In this document: positions 8,195 through 16,105 of the stretch, in pieces
How positions within the stretch are numbered: position 1 is the stretch's first letter
How the letters are laid out: every line of letters starts with the position of its first letter
DNA from: Planococcus sp. ISL-109
GTDB lineage: Bacteria > Bacillota > Bacilli > Bacillales_A > Planococcaceae
Assembly: GCF_018613655.1 (NCBI RefSeq)
Contig: NZ_JAGGPW010000006.1
Location: forward strand, 1-55,858
Length of the DNA stretch: 55,858 nt
Direction of reading: 5' to 3'
The notes under the pieces: generated by a model
Databases searched by the model: none
What the model was told of the DNA's origin: nothing
The model's input: only the letters and a program-made list of their open reading frames with translations
Program-made: the position numbers and the translations under genes

Positions 8195-8411
8195 TCACCG
8201 TTCAAATTCCGGCAAAATGAGCCCGTTCAAATTGGAACGTTTCGTATTCAAAGAGCGCGAAACCAGGTTCAGTTCATACTCCAGTTTTTCGACAGATTCT
8301 GTCATAGCTTGTGCGGCATCTGCACTTATATAGCCGCTGCCATTTAGAAACCGTGAGACCACCGCAACGGAAACTCCTGCTTTTTTTTGCTATATTCCTA
8401 GTTGTTATCAT
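8195..8411 (-). pseudogene. LacI-family regulator relic (N-terminal DNA-binding part, frameshifted)
   Basis: The ATG at 8411 has CGGAGAATAGCG upstream and encodes MITTRNIAKK. After an eight-A run (8381-8388), a one-base frame change gives AGVSVAVVSRFLNGSGYIS, then about 45 more residues resembling the LacI helix-turn-helix and hinge (ending NLNGLILPEFER). A stop follows at 8195. A full LacI regulator is about 330 residues, so the effector domain is gone. An 11-base direct repeat (AATTTGAACGG) occurs twice just before the stop and may mark the deletion. A terminator follows, as it would have followed the intact gene. The frame break alone could be read through by slippage on the A-run, but the truncation could not. 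Confidence 0.75.
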
Positions 8412-8510
8412 CGCTATTCTCCGTTCTCGGTCTATGTATAACCGACACACGCTATAAAACGTCCCTCCTTTCTTGTCGACGCGATTTTTCTTTTCGCTAA
8501 TTCTTGAAAC

Positions 8511-8544
8511 AAAAAATCACCCCGACACATTTTGTCGAGGTGAT
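8511..8544 (-). terminator. Terminator after the rhodanese-like gene
   Basis: The arms ATCACCTCGACA and its near-complement (one mismatch), with a short loop, end in six T residues on the minus strand. Confidence 0.85.
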
Positions 8545-8549
8545 AGCTA

Positions 8550-8918
8550 TTAATTGATTTGCAGTTGTTCATTGCATGTTTCTTCTGTAAGGCTATAACT
8601 GATGACGTTTTTTCCTTTTTTCCGAAGCAATCGCACGGCCATATTTTTTTCCATTTCATCCGACGCGATCACATGTATCGCGTCGTCCTGAATTTCTTCG
8701 TAGCTGCGGATAAAATAAGCGACCGGAAGCTCGAAAGCGCCTTCGACCGGATCTTTATAGGAAATATTATAAGCACGCACATCTAGCAGCAAGACGTCTT
8801 CGTTTCCACTAAGATTTTCGGCGCAATCATGCTTGACGCCTTTTGCTGACACGTAGCGTTTATAAAAGCCGTTTGAGCCGGCAAGTGCAAGCAGTGCAAT
8901 CGGGATACCAATACTCAT
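8550..8918 (-). CDS. Membrane-anchored rhodanese-fold protein lacking the catalytic cysteine
   Basis: This 122-residue protein has one N-terminal hydrophobic segment (residues 2-14, IGIPIALLALAG) followed by a rhodanese-like fold: VLLLDVRAYNISY, then GAFELPVAYF, then DAIHVIASDEMEKNMAVRLLRKKGK. In active rhodaneses the loop after the fourth strand holds the catalytic Cys (CxxGxR). Here that position reads ASDEME and no Cys is present. It lies 80 bases downstream of the CstB gene, beyond a weak terminator. AAGGGG lies upstream of the ATG with rather long spacing. A non-catalytic sulfane-sulfur role is a guess. Confidence 0.65.
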   Translation of the reverse strand: MSIGIPIALLALAGSNGFYKRYVSAKGVKHDCAENLSGNEDVLLLDVRAYNISYKDPVEGAFELPVAYFIRSYEEIQDDAIHVIASDEMEKNMAVRLLRKKGKNVISYSLTEETCNEQLQIN

Positions 8919-8960
8919 CGAATCATCTTCCCCTTCTGGCTTATGATAGTTTCACAGGAA

Positions 8961-8988
8961 AACCGCCGAAGCCGGAGCTTGAGCGGTT
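8961..8988 (-). terminator. Weak terminator or attenuator between cstB and the rhodanese-like gene
   Basis: The two-part stem AACCGC-AAGC/GCTT-GCGGTT is followed by only four T residues on the minus strand, so read-through is likely. Confidence 0.55.
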
Positions 8989-8998
8989 CTATTTCTTA

Positions 8999-10411
8999 CT
9001 ATTGTTTAACTGATGCGACTTCCTGCTGCCATTTAGTGTAGCCGCCTGTCATATTGACCAAGTTGTCGATGCCGTTTGCTTTCAGGACGCTTGCTGCGAT
9101 GGCAGAACGCGCACCTGCTTGGCATTGGACGATGACGGTTTTATCTGTGTCGACTTCATCGAGGCGATTTTTCAATGTACCGACCATGATGTGCTGTGCA
9201 TTTTCGATATGTCCTTCATCAAATTCTGTCTGGTTGCGGACATCGAGCACGTAAGCTTCGCCTTTTTCAACCATTTCATTTGCTTCAATCGGTGTGACGC
9301 TTTCATATGTTGCCAAGTTTTCAGCTTGTGCCATAATTTTTTCCGCTTCTGCATAGCCGTAGACTTCGTCGATGCCGATCGACCGCAAGGCGACCATCGT
9401 TTCATCGAGCAATGCTGTATCCAACACTAGGTATAGCGGCTTTTTGTAATCGACGACCCACCCTGCCCAAGTAGTGAAGGAATTATTGAACGGGATGTTG
9501 ATTGTTCCTTGGATATGCCCTTTGCTGTAGACATCTGCAGAGCGCATATCGAGGACTTGCTTGCCTTCTGACAGAAGCGTTTCAATGTCAGTTGCAGAGT
9601 CGACTCGTTTCAGTTCCGGCAAGTTTTTGATCAGCTGAGGGCCGACCTTGTTGACGGATTTCATGACTGCGAAATAATAAGGCGGTTCCGGCTGCCCTTC
9701 AAGTAATGCTTTCTTGAACGCAGCTTCATCGTCGAACTGCATTGCCCAGCTGAAAGCTTTTTCGTAGCCGACAGTTGTCGAAGGCACTGCACCGAGTGAT
9801 TTCCCACATGCAGATCCAGCTCCGTGAGCCGGCCATACTTGCAGATAATCCGGAAGCGCTTTGAAACGTTCGATCGACTGATACATCGCAATCGCACCTG
9901 ATTCGGATGTCCCTTTTATGCCCGCTGCTTTTTCGAGAAGATCCGGCCGCCCGACATCACCGACAAAGACGAAGTCACCAGTGAAAATGCCCATCGGTTT
10001 ATCCGCTGAACCGCCTTTGTCCGTCAACAGGAATGAGATGCTCTCCGGTGTATGCCCTGGTGTATGCATCACATCAAAGACTAAATTGCCGATCATGAAC
10101 TTGTCGCCGTCTTTCACTAATTGATGGCTGATTCCATCCAAGTTCTGATATTTCCAATCGGCATCGCCTTCATCCGAAATGTAGAGCTTAGTGCCGAAAC
10201 GGTCATTCAGTTCCCGTGAACCGGAAACAAAGTCAGCATGGATATGCGTTTCAAGAGCGCCGACAATATTCAGTTTCTCTTTTTCCGCAAGTTCCGCATA
10301 TGCTGTCACATCGCGCATCGGATCAACAACTACTGCTTCGCCTGTTTTCTGGCACCCTACTACATAAGATGCGTGAGCCAATTTTTCATCATAGAAATAT
10401 CGTAATAACAT
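8999..10411 (-). CDS. cstB: CstB-like persulfide dioxygenase-sulfurtransferase
   Basis: This 470-residue fusion starts with an ETHE1-type metallo-beta-lactamase domain (residues 1-240, iron-binding THIHAD at 55-60, HTPGHTPESI at about 140). A rhodanese domain without catalytic Cys follows (about 260-355, VLDTALLDE where Cys is expected), then an active rhodanese (about 375-465, QCQAGARSA). This order is that of Staphylococcus aureus CstB, which oxidises persulfides and forms thiosulfate to remove excess sulfide. The ATG at 10411 has AAGGAGATTGATTCC upstream. A longer in-frame start at 10483 lies inside the promoter and is rejected. A CsoR/CstR-type operator overlaps the promoter. Confidence 0.92.
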   Translation of the reverse strand: MLLRYFYDEKLAHASYVVGCQKTGEAVVVDPMRDVTAYAELAEKEKLNIVGALETHIHADFVSGSRELNDRFGTKLYISDEGDADWKYQNLDGISHQLVKDGDKFMIGNLVFDVMHTPGHTPESISFLLTDKGGSADKPMGIFTGDFVFVGDVGRPDLLEKAAGIKGTSESGAIAMYQSIERFKALPDYLQVWPAHGAGSACGKSLGAVPSTTVGYEKAFSWAMQFDDEAAFKKALLEGQPEPPYYFAVMKSVNKVGPQLIKNLPELKRVDSATDIETLLSEGKQVLDMRSADVYSKGHIQGTINIPFNNSFTTWAGWVVDYKKPLYLVLDTALLDETMVALRSIGIDEVYGYAEAEKIMAQAENLATYESVTPIEANEMVEKGEAYVLDVRNQTEFDEGHIENAQHIMVGTLKNRLDEVDTDKTVIVQCQAGARSAIAASVLKANGIDNLVNMTGGYTKWQQEVASVKQ

Positions 10412-10451
10412 GGAATCAATCTCCTTTTTTTGTTTTCTTTTGCTTAAATAT

Positions 10452-10480
10452 AATATACCCCACAGGGTATAAAATGTAAA
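10452..10480 (-). promoter_or_regulatory. cstB promoter with CstR/CsoR-type operator
   Basis: On the minus strand the -35 box is TTTACA (10480-10475). It is separated by 17 bases from the -10 box TATATT (10457-10452). The palindrome TATACCC-N4-GGGTATA (10454-10471) fills the spacer and overlaps the -10. This is the operator shape of CsoR-family persulfide/copper repressors. No csoR/cstR gene lies in the window. Confidence 0.8.
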
Positions 10481-10524
10481 CATATTTGCTTCGCTTTTTT
10501 ATTGCGGGCTGTTTCCCGAAAAAC

Positions 10525-10557
10525 AGAAAAATAGCTCCCGAAGCGCATTCGGAAGCT
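10525..10557 (-). terminator. Terminator after the thiolase operon
   Basis: The near-perfect stem AGCTTCCGAA/TTCGGGAGCT is followed by ATTTTT on the minus strand. It separates the enoyl-CoA hydratase from the cstB promoter. Confidence 0.82.
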
Positions 10558-10567
10558 GGTGATTGTG

Positions 10568-11392
10568 TTATTTTTTCTCATTGAAGAAATCGGGAAGTTC
10601 GCTCGCTTTCATCGGGAACTGCGCTTGGCGTTTGTCGACAAACGCCTGAATGCCTTCATCGGCGTCTGCGTTGCGTCCAGCCCAGTGAAGAAATTTCGAT
10701 TCCACAAGATGCGACTCATGCGGGTGATCGGCACCGAGCATCTTCCATAATAATTGCCGGGTGAAACTATTGGATGTCGCTGCTGTATTTTCTGCGATTT
10801 CCCGCGCAATCTCATATGCCTTTTCAAGCGGGTTTTCTGACTCATATTGCATGAGCCCAGCTTCCACCGCTTCCTTCGTCGGAATATAACGCCCTGTCAA
10901 TGTCCATTCTAGCGCCTTGCCGATTCCGACGATGCGCGGCAAAAACCATCCGGATGAGGCTTCCGGGCCGATTCCGCGACGACCGAAGACAAAACCGATT
11001 TTCACATCTTTTTTGACGATGCGGATATCCATCGGCAAAGTCATCGTCATGCCGATTCCGACTGCTGGGCCATTGATGGCGGCGATGATCGGTTTATTGA
11101 CTTCATATACCTGGTTGCTCACTTGGCCGCCCAAGTCCCGGTAATCTTCCGAGCTTTGTTCAGACGCAAAAGTCGCACCGCCGTCCGATAAATCCATGCC
11201 GGCACAAAACGCACGGCCGGCTCCGGTTACGACAATCACCCGCACCTCATCATCATCATTAACTTTGCGGTAAAAATCGAGCAATTCTTCGTTCATTTGT
11301 TCCGTATAGGCATTCATTTTATCGGGGCGGTTCAAGGTTAATGTAAGGATTCCATCCGTAAGCTCTGTTTTAATTGTTTCGTACAAGCGCAT
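10568..11392 (-). CDS. Enoyl-CoA hydratase/isomerase family protein
   Basis: This 274-residue crotonase-fold enzyme acts on acyl-CoA thioesters. The family marks are LTLNRPDKMNAY near residue 20, the first oxyanion segment AFCAGMDLS (about 62-70), and KPIIAAINGPAVGIGMTMTLPMD (about 100-122). The FGRRGIGPEASSGWFLPRIVG segment matches the usual GL-P--G-----L pattern. The Glu of classic hydratases is not obvious, so isomerase or other activity is possible. The start overlaps the end of the nitronate monooxygenase gene by 23 bases, with AAGGGGTGA upstream. It is the last gene of the thiolase operon. Confidence 0.85.
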   Translation of the reverse strand: MRLYETIKTELTDGILTLTLNRPDKMNAYTEQMNEELLDFYRKVNDDDEVRVIVVTGAGRAFCAGMDLSDGGATFASEQSSEDYRDLGGQVSNQVYEVNKPIIAAINGPAVGIGMTMTLPMDIRIVKKDVKIGFVFGRRGIGPEASSGWFLPRIVGIGKALEWTLTGRYIPTKEAVEAGLMQYESENPLEKAYEIAREIAENTAATSNSFTRQLLWKMLGADHPHESHLVESKFLHWAGRNADADEGIQAFVDKRQAQFPMKASELPDFFNEKK

Positions 11393-12272
11393 TCACCCCT
11401 TCTTTATACTCCCGCTCCAACTGCTCGACAACTTCTTTGACGGTTTCCCGCTTCGTCACCGTCGTCACACCGTGGCCAGCTGACCAAATATCACGCCACG
11501 CTTTTGCATTGACGAGATGCGACAGGTCGATATCCTTTTTCGGCTTCAAGGTTTTCGGGTCGATCCCTTGTTTTTCGAGACTCGGAATCAGGACATTGAC
11601 TGGCACACCGCTGAACGAATCGGTATAGAGCACGTCTTCGATGGACGAATCGATGACCATTTGCTTGTACTCTTCAGGCGCACTGCTTTCTTCGACCGCC
11701 AAAAAGCGCGTGCCCATATACGCATAGTCCGCACCCATCAGACGGGCTGCGGCGACATCTGCTCCTGAAGACAGCGAGCCTGATAAAATGATCGTCCCGT
11801 CATAGAATTTCTTCACCGCCGCGATGAACGCGAACGGATTCAGCGTGCCGCCGTGACCGCCCGCTCCAGCGCATACGAGGATCAAACCATCGACGCCGCT
11901 TTGTGCCGCTTTTTTTGCATGGCGCACATTCGCGACATCCGAATAGACAAGACCGCCGTAGCCGTGGACGATTTCCAGTACTTCTGCAGGTGAGCCGAGT
12001 GAAGTGATGACGATCGGCGGCTTGTGTTCCCGTATCAATTCGACATCTTCATCGTAGCGCTTATTGGATCCGCGGTGGCTGATGAAATTGACAGCCCATG
12101 GAATCTCTCCGAGCGCCTCTTTCACTTCGATGAGCCATTTCGCACATTCTTCGGCAGGGCGTGCATTTAATAGAGGAAACGAACCGATCACACCGGCTTT
12201 CCCTGATTCAATAACCATTTCAGGCGTAGAGACGAGAAACATCGGAGCGACGATAACCGGCAGTTTAGGCAT
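11370..12272 (-). CDS. Nitronate monooxygenase family flavoprotein
   Basis: This 300-residue FMN TIM-barrel protein is of the 2-nitropropane dioxygenase family. Visible marks are the N-terminal VIVAPMFLVS, ANVRHAKKAAQSGVDGLI, the glycine-rich AGAGGHGG loop with its conserved His, and the phosphate-binding GADYAYMGTRFLAVEES. It oxidises nitronates in studied members. Many relatives occur in acyl-CoA degradation operons, where the true substrate is unknown. Its ATG overlaps the thiolase stop by 8 bases (ATGCCTAA), showing translational coupling. Confidence 0.85.
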   Translation of the reverse strand: MPKLPVIVAPMFLVSTPEMVIESGKAGVIGSFPLLNARPAEECAKWLIEVKEALGEIPWAVNFISHRGSNKRYDEDVELIREHKPPIVITSLGSPAEVLEIVHGYGGLVYSDVANVRHAKKAAQSGVDGLILVCAGAGGHGGTLNPFAFIAAVKKFYDGTIILSGSLSSGADVAAARLMGADYAYMGTRFLAVEESSAPEEYKQMVIDSSIEDVLYTDSFSGVPVNVLIPSLEKQGIDPKTLKPKKDIDLSHLVNAKAWRDIWSAGHGVTTVTKRETVKEVVEQLEREYKEGVNALVRNN

Positions 12273-13446
12273 GTTCGATCACCACCGCGATTCCCTGTCC
12301 GCCACCGATGCACAGGCTGGCGACTGCATATTTCCCTCCGCGGCGCTTGAGTTCATAGGCGGCCGATAACAGAAGGCGTGCCCCGCTTGCACCGACCGGG
12401 TGGCCAAGCGCAATTGCCCCTCCGTTGACGTTGACTTTCGAACGGTCCAGCCCGAGCTCTTTTTCCACCGCCAAGTACTGGGCCGCGAACGCTTCATTCA
12501 CTTCGAACAAATCGATATCTTCAATCCTCAAATCCGCTTTCTCCAGCGCCCGGCGAATCGCCGGAACTGGTCCGATTCCCATAATGGTCGGATCCACCCC
12601 AGCCACGTGCCATGAAACGATGCGCGCTACCGGCGACAAACCATGCTTTTTGACCGCATCTTCTCCTGCTACGACGAGTGACGCCGCGCCGTCGTTAATC
12701 CCTGAAGCATTGCCCGCTGTGACGGAGCCATCTTTTTTGAACGCAGGGCGCAGTTTCGACAACCCTTCAGTGCTCGCGTCCCGCTTGATGTGCTCGTCCT
12801 TATCGACCGTCACCGTGCCTTTGCGCGTTTTCACTTCGACGCCGACAATTTCTTCAGCGAACTGTCCGCCCGCTGCAGCTCTTGTCGCTCGCTGGTTCGA
12901 CTCGACTGCAAATGCATCCTGTTCTTCGCGTGGAATTTTGTATTGCTCCGCGAGCTTCTCCGCCGTCATGCCCATGCCGTTGCCAGTATATTGATCGGTA
13001 AGCGTCGCGACCAGCATATCCTCAAATTGCATCGGTCCCATTTTTGCATTGCTGAAGCGCTGTGTGAAATTTGCATACGGTGACATCGACATGTTTTCGG
13101 CACCACCTGCAAGCACGATATCCGCTTCACCGAGCAAAATGTGCTGTGCTGCGGAAACAACCGCCTGTGCACCAGAACCGCATAACCGGTTTAAAGTCAA
13201 CGCTGGCACTTCCTGAGGAACACCCGCATTCAACCCGACATGACGCGCAAGATAAGCCGCGTTGACATTCGACTGGATGACGTTTCCGTAAATGACATGA
13301 TCCACATCTTCCGCTTTCACTTTCGCTCTTTTCAGCGCTTCCACCGCTGTTGCTGTACCAAGCTCTGTCGCATCAGTATTCGCAAACGAACCTCCAAATG
13401 CCCCGAATGCCGTTCTCGCACCATCTACTAGATATACATTTTTCAT
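12265..13446 (-). CDS. Acetyl-CoA C-acyltransferase (thiolase)
   Basis: This thiolase of about 393 residues cleaves 3-ketoacyl-CoA with CoA, or condenses acetyl-CoA. The acylated nucleophile Cys89 lies in LNRLCGSGAQAVV. GHPVGASGAR and CIGGGQGIA near the C-terminus carry the His and the second Cys. Two ATGs are possible. AAGGAG is only 2 bases from 13452 but 8 bases from 13446, so I choose 13446 (MKNVYLVDGA). It is the first gene of a three-gene overlap-coupled operon. The promoter upstream carries a TetR-type operator and a cre-like box. Confidence 0.92.
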   Translation of the reverse strand: MKNVYLVDGARTAFGAFGGSFANTDATELGTATAVEALKRAKVKAEDVDHVIYGNVIQSNVNAAYLARHVGLNAGVPQEVPALTLNRLCGSGAQAVVSAAQHILLGEADIVLAGGAENMSMSPYANFTQRFSNAKMGPMQFEDMLVATLTDQYTGNGMGMTAEKLAEQYKIPREEQDAFAVESNQRATRAAAGGQFAEEIVGVEVKTRKGTVTVDKDEHIKRDASTEGLSKLRPAFKKDGSVTAGNASGINDGAASLVVAGEDAVKKHGLSPVARIVSWHVAGVDPTIMGIGPVPAIRRALEKADLRIEDIDLFEVNEAFAAQYLAVEKELGLDRSKVNVNGGAIALGHPVGASGARLLLSAAYELKRRGGKYAVASLCIGGGQGIAVVIEHA

Positions 13447-13472
13447 ATTCATTTCTCCTTTTCCTGCCCAGA

Positions 13473-13486
13473 TGAAAGGGCTTACA
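13473..13486. promoter_or_regulatory. Candidate CcpA cre box in the thiolase leader
   Basis: TGAAAGGGCTTACA matches the cre pattern TGWAARCGYTWNCW except at one position (G for C). It lies about 35-50 bases downstream of the probable transcription start, a roadblock position. Confidence 0.5.
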
Positions 13487-13527
13487 TATTTTTCATTTAC
13501 TTATCAGAAAATTTAGTTTTCCAATTC

Positions 13528-13556
13528 ATCATACCGTCCAGTATGTTCAATTGCAA
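13528..13556 (-). promoter_or_regulatory. Thiolase-operon promoter with TetR-type operator
   Basis: On the minus strand TTGCAA (13556-13551) is spaced 17 bases from TATGAT (13533-13528). The inverted repeat CATAC-N6-GTATG (13530-13545) occupies the spacer and part of the -10 box. This size and position fit a TetR-family repressor, plausibly the one encoded at 21302-21895. Confidence 0.7.
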
Positions 13557-13664
13557 AATATTTTTACCAATGATTTAAATTTTAACGCATTGTTTAAATA
13601 TAGTTATGGAACTAATCTTCATACTAGAAAAAAAAGAAAACCCATTACGAGTCTTCTTTTTTGA

Positions 13665-14648
13665 TTAAGGAATCAAAACCAGTTTCCCCGTACTTTTCCT
13701 GCTTTCCATGAGGACATGGGCTTGTGCAGCTTCTGCGAGCGGATAACGCCCGGTGATTGCGACTGTCAGCTGTTGCTGTTCAAGCAAGTCGCTGATCGCC
13801 TCATGCGCTTCCCTCAGGAATTCAGGGCGATGCTTCCGGTATGTGCCGGTGCTATATCCTAGTACTGCTCGACAGCTCGAATGAAGTTCATCTGTTTTGA
13901 CATTCCCGGGAACAGAGCCTTCATTGGCGTGGCCGAACGAGACGATGCGGCCGAATGGAGCCAACACTTCCAAACTCCTTTCAAAATTTTCACCTGCGAT
14001 GGTATCGAGAATGACGTCTACACCCTTCCCGCCAGTCCATTCAGACAACACATCAACAAAATTTTCCTCCCGGTAATTGATTGGGCGCGCGCCGAGCTGT
14101 GTGACCAGCTCCATCTTCTCTCCGCTGCCGACCGTACCGTAGATTTTTGAAACCCCTGCGAGTTTTGCCAATTGAATCGCGGTTGTCCCGATGCCTCCGG
14201 CTGCTGCATGGATCAAGAGCGATTCGCCGGGCTGTACTCTTGCAACTTTGTGCAGCACATTAAAAGCGGTGATGCCGACGGTTAACGAGGCGGCAGCTTC
14301 TTCAAAAGATACCGTCTCCGGAATTTTATAGACGAGTTGATCGCTGGCGACAACGTATTCGGCATAAGAGCCGGAAGATGGAAACGCGCTGACCCGTTCG
14401 CCGACAGACAATCCAACGACGGCGCTGCCCACTTCTTCGATGACGCCGGCACAATCCAGCCCGGGCGTAAACGGCTGGTTCGCCGCAACGCCGTGATATT
14501 GGCCAATGCGTGCTTTAATATCGGCAAAATTGACGCTGATCGCTTCGACTTTAATGAGAACTTCATTGTCTTTCGCCTTCGGTTTCGGCACGTCCTGAAG
14601 CTTCAGCACTTCTGGAGGCCCCGGTGTTTCTGCAATAATCGCTTTCAT
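13665..14648 (-). CDS. NADPH:quinone oxidoreductase-like zinc-free MDR enzyme
   Basis: This 327-residue medium-chain reductase starts with a GroES-like domain (about 1-120: EVLIKVEAISVNFADIKAR, TPGLDCAGVIEEVG). A Rossmann domain follows (about 125-270: HAAAGGIGTTAIQLAKLAG, the NADPH-binding AAxxGxG variant). Zinc ligands of alcohol dehydrogenases are missing, as in quinone reductases and enoyl reductases. It lies 16 bases downstream of the atoE stop with AAAAGGAGTGCTGTC before the ATG. A similar gene lies at 25956-26936. In this context an acyl-CoA or enone reductase role is possible. It is the last gene of its transcript, and no clear terminator is seen after it. Confidence 0.85.
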   Translation of the reverse strand: MKAIIAETPGPPEVLKLQDVPKPKAKDNEVLIKVEAISVNFADIKARIGQYHGVAANQPFTPGLDCAGVIEEVGSAVVGLSVGERVSAFPSSGSYAEYVVASDQLVYKIPETVSFEEAAASLTVGITAFNVLHKVARVQPGESLLIHAAAGGIGTTAIQLAKLAGVSKIYGTVGSGEKMELVTQLGARPINYREENFVDVLSEWTGGKGVDVILDTIAGENFERSLEVLAPFGRIVSFGHANEGSVPGNVKTDELHSSCRAVLGYSTGTYRKHRPEFLREAHEAISDLLEQQQLTVAITGRYPLAEAAQAHVLMESRKSTGKLVLIP

Positions 14649-14664
14649 GACAGCACTCCTTTTC

Positions 14665-16047
14665 TTAGAAGATCAATAGGCAGGCGCCGATGACCAATCC
14701 GCTGTAGATCAAGGCGATCATCGTATAGCCCATAATGTCACGGATCTTTAATCCAGCAATGGCAAGCAGCGGAATCGCCCAGAACGGCTGGATCATATTG
14801 GTCCAGCTGTCGCCCCATGCGACGGCCATGACGATTTTTGCAGGGTCGACACCCATTTCCAGTGCAGCTGGGAGCATGATTGGCGCCTGAACCGCCCATT
14901 GCCCGCCGCCTGAAGGAATAAAGACGTTCAAGATGCCCGCAGAGAAGAACGTGAACAGCGGCAAAGTTGTTTCGGTTGAAATATCAATAAAGAAGTTCGA
15001 CATCATGACCGCCAGGCCCGATGCGCTCAACATGCCCATGATGCCTGCATAAAACGGATATTGCAAAACGAACTGGCCGACACTGCTGACGGATTTCAAA
15101 AGCCCTTGTGCCAGTTCCCGCACGTTTCCGAACATCAATAAAGCAGCTGTCAAGAATATCAAGTTCACTGTATTCAAATCGAGTGAAAAACCGTTCATAT
15201 AGAAATGATTGATCAAATAACTCAAGCCTAGGAATCCGCCGATCAGTGGGATGAGGCGGGATTTTTCGATTTTATCGTTCGGGTTGTTCGTTTCTTCCCT
15301 TGCTTCTTCTTCAACAATTGGATCTTCAAGACGCGCCGCATCGACAATATAGCGGTCATTCGGATTGCGCGGATGGATAAAGCGCATGACGAACGGCAGC
15401 GTGAAGAACAAGATGGTGACAATCGCGATATTCATTCCAGACAATAAAGTTTCAGAAATCGGGACAATGCCGATGTCGCCTTCAAATATATGCCCAACCG
15501 TTGCGACAAAAAGCGCTGGTGATGAAGACAATCCGCCTTCCCAGATGAGGAATCCGGAATAGCCTGCCGCTACCAATACGCGGTAATCGACGTCGCGCAC
15601 TTTCTTTGCGACGAGTTTCGCGATGATACCGGCCACAACCAGCCCGAATGCCCAGCTGATCAACGAAGCAAAGAGTGCCGTGAACGTCACCATCAGAATC
15701 GCTGAGTTCGGCCCTTTCGGTATGCCGGCAATTTTCTCAAGCACTCTTGAAACGGTCGGCGTCAATGCCAGTGCATAGCTCAATACAAAAGTCGTGATGA
15801 TTTGTGCAGTAAAGGTCAAAAGACCCCACATGCCGTCTCCCCAATGCAGCATCATGTCGATCGGACCGGAATCCGTAAAGACTATCCCTGCGAGAAAAGC
15901 GACTACAGTCAGCAAAATCGCAAAGACGAAAGCGTCCGGCAACCATTTTTCAGCGATTTTCGCAAAAAGGCCGGCTACTTTTGCCAGCGGGTTATTTTGG
16001 TGCTTGTCTAGGGCAGCATCTCTGTCAGTATTTTTTCCATTCGCCAT
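14665..16047 (-). CDS. atoE: AtoE-family short-chain fatty acid transporter
   Basis: This 460-residue membrane protein has ten or more hydrophobic segments. It resembles E. coli AtoE, the short-chain fatty acid uptake protein. Typical segments are WLPDAFVFAILLTVV near residue 35, NSAILMVTFTALFASLISWAFGL in two adjoining helices, and IPSGGGQWAVQAPIM followed by GDSWTNMIQPFWAIPLLAIAG near the C-terminus. AAGGGGG lies about 7 bases before the ATG. It stands with the SDR and MaoC genes, and suggests that the cluster's substrate includes short-chain acids such as butyrate or valerate. Confidence 0.88.
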   Translation of the reverse strand: MANGKNTDRDAALDKHQNNPLAKVAGLFAKIAEKWLPDAFVFAILLTVVAFLAGIVFTDSGPIDMMLHWGDGMWGLLTFTAQIITTFVLSYALALTPTVSRVLEKIAGIPKGPNSAILMVTFTALFASLISWAFGLVVAGIIAKLVAKKVRDVDYRVLVAAGYSGFLIWEGGLSSSPALFVATVGHIFEGDIGIVPISETLLSGMNIAIVTILFFTLPFVMRFIHPRNPNDRYIVDAARLEDPIVEEEAREETNNPNDKIEKSRLIPLIGGFLGLSYLINHFYMNGFSLDLNTVNLIFLTAALLMFGNVRELAQGLLKSVSSVGQFVLQYPFYAGIMGMLSASGLAVMMSNFFIDISTETTLPLFTFFSAGILNVFIPSGGGQWAVQAPIMLPAALEMGVDPAKIVMAVAWGDSWTNMIQPFWAIPLLAIAGLKIRDIMGYTMIALIYSGLVIGACLLIF

Positions 16048-16105
16048 AATCTTTCCCCCTTAATCCCATTTTTCATTTCATGCTCACACTAATTTCCGCT
16101 TTCTT

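Noticed and set aside
8002..8205. Minus-strand open frame of 67 codons after the LacI relic
   Set aside because: It crosses the terminator hairpin and has no homology. It is best seen as part of the relic.
10412..10483. Longer start of cstB at 10483
   Set aside because: It would translate through the promoter and CstR-type operator. The ATG at 10411 has a strong ribosome site.
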